DNA of 64,000 nucleotides from RFTU01 sp046094505 (GTDB taxonomy: Bacteria > Pseudomonadota > Gammaproteobacteria > Burkholderiales > Burkholderiaceae_C): positions 54,780 through 118,779 of the forward strand of contig JBJTHN010000069.1 in NCBI GenBank assembly GCA_046094505.1. The letters are read 5' to 3'. The position numbers were made by a program, and so were the translations under genes. Shown piece after piece: positions 34,243-43,462 of the stretch. Each line of letters opens with the position of its first letter. Positions within the stretch are counted from its first letter, which is position 1. Under the pieces are notes generated by a model, which saw only the letters and a program-made list of their open reading frames with translations, was not told the DNA's origin and ran no database searches.

Positions 34243-35220
34243 ATGCACACCGACCACCCACGCCAAGCGTCCTTCGAACTGCAGCCGCCAGACCTCAGCC
34301 GCTGGCGCACAGGCAACACCCGCACCCCAGGGGTGTGGCGCTTCGAGGCCACGCAGCCCGGGCGTGAGGTGCTGGTCACTGCCTTGGTACACGGCAACGA
34401 GTTGTGCGGTGCCTGGGCCCTGTGGGAGGCGCTGGAGGCCGGGGTTCGGCCGCGCTGCGGCGCCTTGACCCTGGCTTTTTGCAACCTGTCGGCCTTCGAC
34501 CGTTTCGACCCGCAGGACACCGACCGGTCGCGCTTCGTGGACCAAGACCTGAACCGGCTGTGGGGCCGCATGGCCTGGCACCGCCCTGGTATGGCGCTGG
34601 ACACGGAACAGCGCCGGGTGCTGGAGTTGCAGCCGGTGGTCGAGCGCGCCGATTGGCTGCTCGATCTGCACTCGATGCATGCCGAGGGCCCCGCCTTGGG
34701 CCTGACCGGCTTGATGCCCCACCACGCAGCGCAGGCGGTGGGCTTTGGCGCACCCGGCTTGCTGGTGGCCGATGCGGGCCACGCCGCGGGCACCCGCATG
34801 CGCGACCACGGACGCTTTGGCGATGCGCAGGACCAGGCGGCGGTGGCGCTTTTGGTGGAGTGTGGTTGGCACGGCGCGGCGTCCTCCCGCCGCGTGGCGT
34901 TGGATGTGCTGCACCGGTTTCTGTGTGCGAGTGGCTGCCTGCAGCCCGGCGACCTGCCGGCCCATTGGCGCCAAAGCGATTCCAGCCAGGCGCCACAGCA
35001 GCTGCTGGTCACGCACGCCATCACGGTGCAGGCGGGGGCAGCCCCACACTTCACGCAGCCGCATCGCACCGGCGATGTCGTGCCGCAAAAAGGGACGGTC
35101 ATCGGACACGACGGCGCGGGCCCGGTGGTCACGCCTTACGACAACTGCGTTCTGATCATGCCCTCGCTGGCCCATGCCAAGCCAGGCGCAACCCTGGTGC
35201 GGCTGGCGCAAGCGGTTTGA
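34243..35220 (+). CDS. Succinylglutamate desuccinylase/aspartoacylase family enzyme (2)
   Basis: A 325-residue M14-like zinc deacylase, the second of its family in this window. Zinc ligands are H and E of ALVHGNELCG and the His of LLDLHSMHAEG; the catalytic Glu lies in ALLVECGWHG. DQDLNRLWG is the substrate-side Asn-Arg motif. It shares little linear sequence with the 374-residue relative at 30255, and the order of domains is shorter. It is probably in one operon with the Bug receptor. Acyl-amino-acid substrate unknown. Confidence 0.85.
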   Translation: MHTDHPRQASFELQPPDLSRWRTGNTRTPGVWRFEATQPGREVLVTALVHGNELCGAWALWEALEAGVRPRCGALTLAFCNLSAFDRFDPQDTDRSRFVDQDLNRLWGRMAWHRPGMALDTEQRRVLELQPVVERADWLLDLHSMHAEGPALGLTGLMPHHAAQAVGFGAPGLLVADAGHAAGTRMRDHGRFGDAQDQAAVALLVECGWHGAASSRRVALDVLHRFLCASGCLQPGDLPAHWRQSDSSQAPQQLLVTHAITVQAGAAPHFTQPHRTGDVVPQKGTVIGHDGAGPVVTPYDNCVLIMPSLAHAKPGATLVRLAQAV

Positions 35221-35225
35221 CTGCT

Positions 35226-35250
35226 GCCCATGCCGCCACACGGCATGGGC
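35226..35250 (+). promoter_or_regulatory. 25-bp perfect inverted repeat before rhlE
   Basis: GCCCATGCCG-CCACA-CGGCATGGGC is a perfect 10-bp stem with a 5-nt loop, starting 6 bp after the preceding stop and abutting a -10-like TACACT (35251-35256). There is no T-run, so it may be an operator or a U-less terminator of the upstream gene. The next 145 bp form a long leader before the helicase ATG. Confidence 0.5.
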
Positions 35251-35400
35251 TACACTATCCTTGTCTGCGCGGCGCTCCAGTCCTCGCACGGGCGGCCCAA
35301 CGCGTCCCTTCTTCAGCTTGTTCCCAGCCACGACTGGTGCCCTCCTCCCGGAGTGGCGGTTGGCAGGAACCCAAGCCCTCACAGGGCTCCAAAACATCAC

Positions 35401-36750
35401 ATGAACTTCACCGATCTCGGCTTGGCCGAGCCCATCCTGCGCGCCGTGCGCGAACAGGGTTACGAGACCCCTACCCCCATCCAAGCCCAAGCCATCCCAG
35501 CCGTCCTTCAGGGCGGCGACCTGATGGCCGGCGCCCAACCCGGCACCGGCAACACGGCCGGCTTCACCCTGCCCTTGCTGCACCGCCTGGCCGCACAAAC
35601 GCCGCTGCGCAATGCGCGAGGGCGCGTGGCCATCCGGGCCTTGATCCTCACACCCACCCGCGAATTGGCAGCACAGGTGGAGGAAAGCGTGCGCACCTAC
35701 GGCAAGTACCTGCCCTTGACCTCCATGGTGATGTTCGGCGGCGTGGGCATGCAGCCCCAGATCGACCGCCTGCGCAAAGGGGTGGACATCCTGGTGGCCA
35801 CGCCGGGTCGCTTGCTCGACCACCATCAACAAGGCACCCTGGACCTCTCACAGGTGCAGGTCTTCGTGCTGGATGAAGCCGACCGCATGCTCGACATGGG
35901 CTTCATTCACGACATCAAGAAGGTGTTGGCCATCGTGCCGGCCAAGAAGCAAAGCCTGCTGTTTTCAGCCACGTTCAGCGACGACATCAAGGCCCTGGCC
36001 GACCGTCTGCTCAACCAACCGGCCCTCATCGAGGTGGCACGCCGCAACGCCACCGCCGAAACCATCGCCCAACGCGTGATCATGACCGGGCGCGAGCGCA
36101 AGAAGGAGTTGCTGGCCCGCTTGATCCGCGAAGGCGACTGGCACCAGGTGCTGGTCTTCACCCGCATGAAGCACGGCGCCAACCGCTTGGCCGAGTACCT
36201 GAGCAAGGAAGGCATCCCGGCCATGGCCATCCACGGCAACAAGAGCCAGGGGGCGCGCACGAAGGCCCTCAGCGAGTTCAAGTCCGGCGCGCTGCCGGTG
36301 CTGGTGGCCACCGATATTGCCGCCCGTGGCATCGACATCGACCAGCTGCCCCACGTGGTGAACTTCGAGTTGCCCAACGTGCCTGAAGACTATGTGCACC
36401 GCATCGGCCGCACCGGCCGCGCGGGCGCCCAGGGCGAAGCCCTGAGTCTGGTGTGTCGTGATGAAGAAATCTTCTTGCGCGACATCGAAAGGCTGATCAA
36501 GCGCGAGATCCCACGCGCCAGCGTGCCGGGCTTTGAGCCGCCTGCCGACGAGAAGGCCGAGCCCATCGTCTTGGGCCGCATGACCATCGGCGTGGGCGGT
36601 ACGCGCCGGGGTGGCGGTGGTGGTCATGGCCGCGGTTCACGGCCCCAGGGCGCAGCGGGCTCTAACGGCCGCCCTGCATCCAGGGATGGCCGGGGACCTC
36701 GTCCAGGCGCAGCACCGGGGTCACGCAACAGTCGACCCGGTCCGCGATAG
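35401..36750 (+). CDS. RhlE-type DEAD-box RNA helicase with altered Walker A
   Basis: A 449-residue DEAD-box protein: Q motif (YETPTPIQ), PTRELA, TPGRL, VLDEADRML (DEAD 158-161), SAT (FSATF), VLVFTRMK, ATDIAARGID and HRIGRTGRAG are all intact. Motif I reads AQPGTGNT instead of AQTGTGKT: the ATP-binding lysine is Asn51 (AAC at 35551-35553) and Thr47 is Pro. Family knowledge says this lysine is essential for ATP hydrolysis, so the protein may bind RNA without unwinding it, or be non-functional. The last ~55 residues are Arg/Gly-rich. The start at 35401 is the homologous MNFTDLGL. The end overlaps the CaiB gene on the other strand by 89 bp. Confidence 0.9.
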   Translation: MNFTDLGLAEPILRAVREQGYETPTPIQAQAIPAVLQGGDLMAGAQPGTGNTAGFTLPLLHRLAAQTPLRNARGRVAIRALILTPTRELAAQVEESVRTYGKYLPLTSMVMFGGVGMQPQIDRLRKGVDILVATPGRLLDHHQQGTLDLSQVQVFVLDEADRMLDMGFIHDIKKVLAIVPAKKQSLLFSATFSDDIKALADRLLNQPALIEVARRNATAETIAQRVIMTGRERKKELLARLIREGDWHQVLVFTRMKHGANRLAEYLSKEGIPAMAIHGNKSQGARTKALSEFKSGALPVLVATDIAARGIDIDQLPHVVNFELPNVPEDYVHRIGRTGRAGAQGEALSLVCRDEEIFLRDIERLIKREIPRASVPGFEPPADEKAEPIVLGRMTIGVGGTRRGGGGGHGRGSRPQGAAGSNGRPASRDGRGPRPGAAPGSRNSRPGPR

Positions 36751-37684
36751 CGGCCCACTCGGCCATCGGGCGCTGGGCGAGGAGCCGGGCCATCTCCGCT
36801 CGCGTGTGCAGCGCCTGCTCCGAGCCCGGCACTTCGCCCCGGCTCCAGTGGCGGGCGGCCCATGCGTCATGGCCGATGGCCTCGCACCAGGCCTGCCAGA
36901 ACTTGGCCTCTAAGGCGCCCACGGCCAGGTGGCGGCCGTCGGCGCAGCGGTACACGCCGTAGCAGGCTGCGCCGCCATTGAGCAGGCTGCTGCCGCGGGC
37001 GGGCACCAGGCCCAGGCTTTGGGCTTCTGCCCGTGCAATCACGGCATGGCGCCACACCTCGTGCGTCATGGAGATGTCCACAAATCGGCCCTGTCCGGTG
37101 CGCTGTGCCCCCACGAGGGCCGCCAACAATCCCGACACGGCGGCCAAGGTGCCGCCCAGCAGGTCGGCAATCTGGAAGTTCGGCACGGCCGGGTCTTCGC
37201 TTTGTGGCGCGCCAATCTGGTCCAGCACCCCGGACAAGGCGATGTAGTTGATGTCATGCCCGGCGCGCAAGGCATACGGGCCGCGTTGGCCGTAACCCGT
37301 GATGGAGGCCATCACCAAGCGGGGATTCAAGGCCTGCAGCACCGGCCAATCCAGGCCCAGGCGCTGCATCACCCCCGGCCGAAAGCCTTCGATCAAGACG
37401 TCGGCGCTGCGCAACTGCTCCAGCAAGCGGTCACGGTCCGCGGTCTGCCGCAAGTCCAGGCGCCAGGAAGCCTTGTGCCCATTGAGCTCGCGGAAAAAAC
37501 CGCTGGGCTCGTCAGTGGCCGCCTGAGCAGGGCTGCGGTACAGCAGGCGCGCACCATCGCCCACCCCCGGGGGCTCCACCTTGATCACCTCTGCGCCCCA
37601 ATCCTGAAGGTGGCGCGTGGCCAGCGGCCCCGGCAGCAGCTGGGTGAGGTCGATGACCTGTACCCCGGCCAGCGGCAGACTCAT
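36662..37684 (-). CDS. CaiB/BaiF family III CoA-transferase (AMACR-like)
   Basis: A 340-residue type III CoA-transferase/racemase. The start MSLPLAGVQVIDLTQLLPG and the loop GADVIKVE equivalent (GAEVIKVEPPG) are typical. The catalytic Asp is in GHDINYIALSG, whose wording resembles alpha-methylacyl-CoA racemase more than formyl-CoA transferase. GRFVDISMTHEV is also conserved. It probably racemises or transfers CoA on branched or aromatic acyl-CoAs. Its start overlaps the upstream dioxygenase stop by 4 bp, and its 3' end lies opposite the helicase tail. Confidence 0.87.
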   Translation of the reverse strand: MSLPLAGVQVIDLTQLLPGPLATRHLQDWGAEVIKVEPPGVGDGARLLYRSPAQAATDEPSGFFRELNGHKASWRLDLRQTADRDRLLEQLRSADVLIEGFRPGVMQRLGLDWPVLQALNPRLVMASITGYGQRGPYALRAGHDINYIALSGVLDQIGAPQSEDPAVPNFQIADLLGGTLAAVSGLLAALVGAQRTGQGRFVDISMTHEVWRHAVIARAEAQSLGLVPARGSSLLNGGAACYGVYRCADGRHLAVGALEAKFWQAWCEAIGHDAWAARHWSRGEVPGSEQALHTRAEMARLLAQRPMAEWAAIADRVDCCVTPVLRLDEVPGHPWMQGGR

Positions 37685-38499
37685 CGGAACACGCCCTCGC
37701 GCAGCCACTTCGTGGCCACCCACTTCTCACCCTCGGTCACCGGGGCTCCGGCATGCAAGGTCAGGGTGGCCGGGTGCGGACGGTCGTAGCTGAAGAACAC
37801 CGCATGGCCCTTGATGGGCGCCACCTCCAACCCAACATCGGGAAAGGTGGTGGCCCCGCCAGCCGTTGGCGTGTTCAAGTAGACGATCAAGGTGCCCACC
37901 CGTTGCCCTCCGCGCTTGAGAACGGCCGCACTGCCAGGCGATGCAGGGTCGAAGTAGTCATGGTGCGGCTTGTACTCGGCGCCCGGCTGGTAGTGCAGCA
38001 CCTGCAGACCTTCGCCGTGTTCAACGGGCCAATTCAAGAGCGTGGCCATGCGCTGCTCCAGGCGGCGGATCAGTTCGGACTCGCCTCGCTCGAAGAACAT
38101 GCCGTGGCTGGTGCGGGCGTCATGGACTTCCGCCTCTCCGTCCTCATGCCGAACGGTCTCTGATCGGCCCATGCGTGGACGGGCACTGTCGACCAGCTCG
38201 TCGCATTCCTGATGTGTGAGCAGCCCACCCAACACCACGACCACCGGGCGCTGCATCACCGCCAGCACGTCAACCTTGAGGTCGCCCGCGTCAGCGGTCG
38301 AGCCCGGCTGCAAGCCCACAAAGGGAACCGGACGCGGCGCTTCGACCACGGCCCGCAAGGATTCTTCCATGGCCGCCATCGCGGTGGCTTCCTCCCAACC
38401 ACTGGCCCGCATAGCCTGTAGCACCGACTCGGGCGTGCAACCCGCCTGGGCCTGCTCCACGATCCAACGGCGCAGAGCATCGGTGATGACTTGGCTCAT
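37681..38499 (-). CDS. 2-oxoglutarate/Fe(II) dioxygenase, prolyl-4-hydroxylase type
   Basis: A 272-residue protein with a P4Hc-type double-stranded beta-helix in its C-terminal two thirds. The iron triad is His and Asp of YKPHHDYFD and the later His of LTLHAGAPV; the 2-oxoglutarate-binding Lys follows in EKWVATKWLRE. GGVLxxxE-like entry LGGLLTHQECDELV precedes it. The N-terminal ~75 residues are helical and of unknown role. The start at 38499 has GGGGAA upstream. Substrate is unknown; cotranslated with the CoA transferase. Confidence 0.85.
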   Translation of the reverse strand: MSQVITDALRRWIVEQAQAGCTPESVLQAMRASGWEEATAMAAMEESLRAVVEAPRPVPFVGLQPGSTADAGDLKVDVLAVMQRPVVVVLGGLLTHQECDELVDSARPRMGRSETVRHEDGEAEVHDARTSHGMFFERGESELIRRLEQRMATLLNWPVEHGEGLQVLHYQPGAEYKPHHDYFDPASPGSAAVLKRGGQRVGTLIVYLNTPTAGGATTFPDVGLEVAPIKGHAVFFSYDRPHPATLTLHAGAPVTEGEKWVATKWLREGVFR

Positions 38500-38518
38500 A
38501 GCAGTGTTCCCCGCGCGC

Positions 38519-39316
38519 TCAGCTTTGGCGACGCCGAAAGACCAAGCGATCAGGCTCGCTGGCCCGTTCATCGAAGGCGTAGCCGTCCAGCGCAAAGGAC
38601 TTCAGGTCCTCCAGCGTCTTGGCCCGCCTTTGAATCACATGACGCGCCATCAGCCCACGCGCCCGCTTGGCAAAGAAGCTGATGATCTTGTAGCGTCCAT
38701 CCTTCCAGTCTTCGAACACACACTCCACCACCCGAGACTTCAACGCCGGGCGGTCGGCCACCTTGAAGTACTCCTGCGATGCCAGGTTGACCACCAGGGG
38801 CTCGCCATCACGGGTGCTGCGCCGCGCCGGCAGGCGGCTGTTGAGGTGTTGCGCCACCTCGTCTGCCCAAAAGGCGTAGAGGTCGGGGCCACGGGCATTG
38901 CCCAGCCGCGTGCCCATCTCCAGACGGTAGGGTTGCAGTTTGTCCAGGGGGCGCAGCGCCCCATACAAGCCCGAGAGAATGACCATATGGTCCTGGGCCC
39001 AGGCCAGGTCTTCTGGCGACAAGCTCTGGGCCTGAAGCCCGTCATATACGTCGCCGTTGAAGGCCAGCACGGCCGGACGGCTGTTGGCGGCGGTGGACTT
39101 GGGGGACCAGGCCGCGTAGCGTGCGGCATTGAGGCTGGCCAGCTTGTCCGACAGGTCCATGAGCGACGCAATCTGCCCCACCTTCAAGGGGCGCAGCAAG
39201 CCGATCAACTCGGCCGCCTGCACCATAAAGGCGGGCTCGGTGGCCTTGCGGGCCACGCCAGCAGGCAAGGGTGACTCGTAGTCCAGTGACTTGGCGGGTG
39301 ACAGCAGGAACAACAT
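38519..39316 (-). CDS. yaaA: YaaA, peroxide stress protein
   Basis: A 265-residue YaaA/DUF328 protein. E. coli YaaA lowers free intracellular iron during hydrogen peroxide stress and binds DNA through a helix-hairpin-helix-like element. MLFLLSPAKSLDYESP, VLAFNGDVYDGL, LSGLYGALRPLD, YRLEMGTRL and NLASQEYFK are the family blocks in order. TAAGGT (39323-39328, minus strand) ends 6 nt before the ATG, another leaderless-type layout. The dioxygenase starts 19 bp downstream. Confidence 0.94.
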   Translation of the reverse strand: MLFLLSPAKSLDYESPLPAGVARKATEPAFMVQAAELIGLLRPLKVGQIASLMDLSDKLASLNAARYAAWSPKSTAANSRPAVLAFNGDVYDGLQAQSLSPEDLAWAQDHMVILSGLYGALRPLDKLQPYRLEMGTRLGNARGPDLYAFWADEVAQHLNSRLPARRSTRDGEPLVVNLASQEYFKVADRPALKSRVVECVFEDWKDGRYKIISFFAKRARGLMARHVIQRRAKTLEDLKSFALDGYAFDERASEPDRLVFRRRQS

Positions 39317-39356
39317 GGATGGACCTTAACCCAGCCTGGACAACCCCATGGCCTGC

Positions 39357-42300
39357 TCAGCCGACCCAGCGACGCGCGTTGCCGAACATCCGGCGCCAGG
39401 GGCTTGCGGCACTCACATCGCCGCCACGCCAGCTCATCTGAACCTCTCGGAACACACGCTCGGGGTGGGGCATCAGCACGGTGAAGCGCCCATCGGCCGT
39501 GGTCACCGCGGTCAGGCCCTCGGGGCTGCCGTTGGGGTTGAAGGGATAGCGCTCGGTGGCCTGGCCGTGGCCATCCACGAACCGCATGGCCCGGTGCACC
39601 CGCTGCGGATCCCCGCTGCGGCTGAAGTCGGCATAGCCTTCTCCGTGCGCCACGGCCACGGGTAGGCGGCTGCCGGCCATACCGGCAAACAACAGGCTGG
39701 GGCTGTCCAGGATCTCCACCTGTGACAAGCGCGCCTCAAACTGTTCGCTCTTGTTGCGGGTGAACCGCGGCCAGTGCTGCGCGCCCGGGATCATGGGGGC
39801 CAGGGCCGCCATCATCTGGCAGCCGTTGCACACGCCCAGTGCCCAGGTATCGGACCGAGCGAAAAAGGCCTCGAAGGCGTCCTTCATGGTGGGATTGAAG
39901 CGGATGGACCGCGCCCAGCCCTCCCCGGCGCCCAGGGTGTCGCCGTAGCTGAAGCCCCCGCAGGCCACGAAGCCCACATAGTCCGCCAATCGCGCCCGCC
40001 CCGATTGAAGGTCGGTCATGTGCACATCGAGCGTCTCGAACCCGGCCTGCGACATGGCATAGGCCATTTCCAGGTGGCTGTTGACCCCCTGCTCTCTCAA
40101 GATGGCCAAGCGCGGGCAAGACAGGTTGAGGAATGGTGCCGCCACATCTTCGACCGGGTCAAAGCTCAAGGCCAGGTGCAGCCCCGGCTGCGCTGGATCA
40201 CCCGCCGCTTCGTGTTCGGCGTCGGCACAGGCCGGGTTGTCCCGCTCACGGGCGATGCGCCAGGCCACCTCATCCCAGGCCTTTTGCAAGCTCTGCAGCG
40301 AACCGCTGAACACCGTCTTGGTGTCGCGCCACACCTCCACCACGCCGCGGTCGTTGGGCTTGCCAATGAAGTGGCTGTGGCGCGACAAACCGTGTGCCCG
40401 TAGGCGCTGAATCACCTCGTTGCGCTGGTCGGTACGCACCTGAAGCACCACGCCCAGCTCCTCATTGAACAAGGCCTTGAGGGTCAGCTCGTTGCGCCGC
40501 TGCGAAACCTGCGTCGCCCAGTTCTTCGAGTCGCCGTACTCGGCCCTGCTGTCGCCAATGCCGTCGCCCTCGGTGACCAGGATGTCCACATTCAAGCTGA
40601 CGCCGGTCTGGCCGGCAAAGGCCATCTCGCAGACGGCCGCCCACAAGCCCCCATCGCTGCGGTCGTGATAGGCCAAGATCAACCCATCCTGCCGAAGTTC
40701 CTGAACGGCGCTGTAGAGCGCGCGCAGGTGTTGCGGGTTGTCCAGATCGGGCACTTCAGAGCCAAAGGCCTGCAGGGCCTGCGCCAGGATCGAGCCACCC
40801 ATGCGGTGGCGGCCTTGCCCCAGGTCCACCAGAATCAGGGTGGTGTCGCCCACGTCCGTGCGCAACTGCGGGGTGAGTGTGCCGCGCACATCGGCCACGG
40901 TGGCAAAGGCCGACACGACCAAGCTGACTGGCGCCACCACCTGCTGCGTGCCGTTTTCATCGGTCCAACGGGTGCGCATGGACAAGGAATCCTTGCCCAC
41001 CGGCACACCGATACCCAAGGCAGGACACAACTCCAGGCCCACAGCGCGCACCGTGTCGTACAAGGCCGCATCCTCACCCGGCTCGCCACACGCGGCCATC
41101 CAGTTGCAGCTGAGCTTGATGCGCGAGAGTTCCACCGGTGCGGCCAAGAGGTTGGTCAGGGCCTCGGCCACCGCCATGCGGCCGGAGGCTGGCGCATCCA
41201 GTGCCGCCAAGGGCGTGCGTTCGCCCATGGCCATGGCCTCACCGGCGAATCCGGCGTAGTCGGCCAGCGTCACGGCGCAATCGGCCACCGGCACCTGCCA
41301 CGGCCCCACCATCTGGTCGCGGTGGGACAAGCCCCCCACGGTGCGGTCACCAATCGTGATCAAAAACCGCTTGCTGGCCACCGTGGGGTGGCGCAACACG
41401 GTCAAGGCGATGTCTTGCAGGGCCACGCCCGTGAGGTCCAGTGACGGCGCCCGCCGCGTCACGCGCTGTACATCCCGGTGCATCTTGGGCGGCTTGCCCA
41501 GCAGCACCTCCAGGGGCATGTCGATGGGCCGTGCACCGCCAGGCCCATCTTCCAGCACCAGTTGCGCCTCCTGGGTCGCCACGCCCACCACCGAATAGGG
41601 GCAGCGCTCGCGCTCGCAAAAGGCCACGAAGGCGTCCTGGCGCGCTGGGTCCAAGGCCAGCACATAGCGCTCTTGGCTCTCGTTGCACCAGATCTCCTTG
41701 GGTGCTAGGCCGCTTTCTTCCAACGGAACTTTGCGCAAGTCAAAGCGCGCTCCACGGCCCGCACCGTCCACCAACTCCGGAAAGGCGTTGCTGATGCCCC
41801 CGGCGCCCACATCGTGGATGGCCAGGATGGGGTTGTCCAGTCCCAAGGCCCAACATTGGTTGATGACCTCCTGAGCCCGCCGCTGGATTTCGGGGTTGCC
41901 GCGCTGCACCGAGTCGAAGTCCAGCGCTGCCGTGTTGGTGCCGGCGGCCATGGACGAGGCGGCGCCACCGCCCATGCCGATGCGCATGCCGGGTCCGCCC
42001 AACTGAACCAGCAGAGTGCCAGCCGGAAAGACCCCCTTCTCGGTCAAGTCGGCACGGATGGTGCCCAGGCCGCCGGCGATCATGATGGGCTTGTGGTACC
42101 CACGACGCACGCCGTCCACCGTCTGTTCGTAAACCCGGAAATAGCCGCCCAGATTGGGCCGACCGAATTCGTTGTTGAAGGCCGCGCCGCCCAGCGGGCC
42201 TTCGGTCATGATCTGCAAGGCACTGGCGATGTGCTCGGGCTTGCCCACCGAGCCCTGCTCCCAGGGCTCGTCCAGCCCCGGCAGGTGCAGGTTGGACACG

Positions 42301-43397
42301 GAAAAGCCGGTCAAGCCCGCCTTGGGCCGGGCACCGCGCCCGGTGGCCCCCTCGTCGCGGATCTCGCCGCCGGCCCCCGTAGAAGCCCCCGGAAACGGCG
42401 AAATGGCTGTGGGGTGGTTGTGGGTTTCCACCTTCATCAGCACGTGCGCCGTTTCGGTGTGGGCGCCATAAGGTCGCGCCCCCGGCGCGCGCGGATCGGC
42501 CTGCCAGCGCTGCAGCTCATGGCCTTCCATCACCGCAGCGTTGTCGTGGTAGGCCACGATGGTGTGCTGGGGGCTGGTCTTCTCGGTGTGGCGAATCATC
42601 GCGAACATCGAGTGCGGCTGCCCAATGCCGTCGATGGTGAACTCGGCGTTGAAGATCTTGTGGCGGCAGTGCTCGCTGTTGGCCTGCGCGAACATCATCA
42701 GCTCGACATCGCTGGGGTTGCGCCCCAGTTGTTTGAAAGCCCGAACGAGATAGTCCATCTCGTCATCCGACAAGGCCAGGCCCCATTGGGCATTGGCCTC
42801 ATGCAAGGCTGCGTGCCCACCCTCCATCACATCCACGGTGGCCAAGGGTTCAGCCTGCCGGCCCTCAAACAGGGCTACCGCCGCGCCCAAGTGCTCGGAC
42901 ACGCTTTCGGTCATCCGGTCATGCAGCAGGCCAGCCACCGCGGCCATCTCCTGGGGGTCCAAGGTGGGCCCGGCGGAGCCCGCCAAGCGCTGCACAACGC
43001 CCTGAAGAAGACCCTGCACCAGCCCTTGCTGCAGCACCAATCGGTACTCCGTCACCCGTTCCACCCGGCGCACGGGCAAGCCGCAGTTGTGGGCGATGTC
43101 GGTGGCCTTGCTGGCCCAAGGGGACACGGTTCCCAGCCGGGGCATCACCACCACCCGCGGACCTGCGGCCTCCTCGGGCGCGTCGTCCTGCAGCTGCCCA
43201 TCCAACAACGCCGCCACCGCCGCCTGCTCAGCAGCCCCCAGCGGGTGTTGCGGCCACACCCAGTAGACGTGGCGGCTTTGCAGGGCCTGCACCCAGGGGG
43301 CGACCGCCTGCACCTGGCGCAAGAGGGCCTGCAAGCGGAATTCGGAGTGGGCGGTGCTGCCGAAAACGGCGAAGATCGGCAAGGACGGGGCGCTCAT
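39357..43397 (-). CDS. purL: PurL, phosphoribosylformylglycinamidine synthase
   Basis: A 1346-residue large single-chain PurL. It converts FGAR, glutamine and ATP to FGAM in purine synthesis. The N-terminal PurS-like part and linker lead to two ATP-grasp-like AIR-synthase halves (ANSEHCRHKIFNA, VKVETHNHPTAISPFPGAST, GIPVGKDSLSM). The C-terminal glutamine amidotransferase has its nucleophile in WALGVCNGCQMM and the catalytic His-x-Glu at MPHPERVFRE. It is slightly longer than E. coli PurL (1295). It stands alone and divergent from map; TAAACT 8 nt before the ATG may give a short or leaderless transcript. No PurR-type operator was recognised. Confidence 0.97.
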   Translation of the reverse strand: MSAPSLPIFAVFGSTAHSEFRLQALLRQVQAVAPWVQALQSRHVYWVWPQHPLGAAEQAAVAALLDGQLQDDAPEEAAGPRVVVMPRLGTVSPWASKATDIAHNCGLPVRRVERVTEYRLVLQQGLVQGLLQGVVQRLAGSAGPTLDPQEMAAVAGLLHDRMTESVSEHLGAAVALFEGRQAEPLATVDVMEGGHAALHEANAQWGLALSDDEMDYLVRAFKQLGRNPSDVELMMFAQANSEHCRHKIFNAEFTIDGIGQPHSMFAMIRHTEKTSPQHTIVAYHDNAAVMEGHELQRWQADPRAPGARPYGAHTETAHVLMKVETHNHPTAISPFPGASTGAGGEIRDEGATGRGARPKAGLTGFSVSNLHLPGLDEPWEQGSVGKPEHIASALQIMTEGPLGGAAFNNEFGRPNLGGYFRVYEQTVDGVRRGYHKPIMIAGGLGTIRADLTEKGVFPAGTLLVQLGGPGMRIGMGGGAASSMAAGTNTAALDFDSVQRGNPEIQRRAQEVINQCWALGLDNPILAIHDVGAGGISNAFPELVDGAGRGARFDLRKVPLEESGLAPKEIWCNESQERYVLALDPARQDAFVAFCERERCPYSVVGVATQEAQLVLEDGPGGARPIDMPLEVLLGKPPKMHRDVQRVTRRAPSLDLTGVALQDIALTVLRHPTVASKRFLITIGDRTVGGLSHRDQMVGPWQVPVADCAVTLADYAGFAGEAMAMGERTPLAALDAPASGRMAVAEALTNLLAAPVELSRIKLSCNWMAACGEPGEDAALYDTVRAVGLELCPALGIGVPVGKDSLSMRTRWTDENGTQQVVAPVSLVVSAFATVADVRGTLTPQLRTDVGDTTLILVDLGQGRHRMGGSILAQALQAFGSEVPDLDNPQHLRALYSAVQELRQDGLILAYHDRSDGGLWAAVCEMAFAGQTGVSLNVDILVTEGDGIGDSRAEYGDSKNWATQVSQRRNELTLKALFNEELGVVLQVRTDQRNEVIQRLRAHGLSRHSHFIGKPNDRGVVEVWRDTKTVFSGSLQSLQKAWDEVAWRIARERDNPACADAEHEAAGDPAQPGLHLALSFDPVEDVAAPFLNLSCPRLAILREQGVNSHLEMAYAMSQAGFETLDVHMTDLQSGRARLADYVGFVACGGFSYGDTLGAGEGWARSIRFNPTMKDAFEAFFARSDTWALGVCNGCQMMAALAPMIPGAQHWPRFTRNKSEQFEARLSQVEILDSPSLLFAGMAGSRLPVAVAHGEGYADFSRSGDPQRVHRAMRFVDGHGQATERYPFNPNGSPEGLTAVTTADGRFTVLMPHPERVFREVQMSWRGGDVSAASPWRRMFGNARRWVG

Positions 43398-43450
43398 GTC
43401 CGGCTAGTTTAAGGTGAGCCCACCGCGCACGGCCGGGCCGGGCCGGGTGG

Positions 43451-43456
43451 GATAAT
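43451..43456 (+). promoter_or_regulatory. -10-like element for map, leaderless spacing
   Basis: GATAAT ends 6 nt before the map ATG (43463) and no Shine-Dalgarno fits between. Confidence 0.5.
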
Positions 43457-43462
43457 TGGCGG

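Noticed and set aside
41814..43412. A 532-codon open frame opposite purL.
   Set aside because: Antisense shadow of the conserved PurL domain; no motif, and the purL frame is clearly the coding one.
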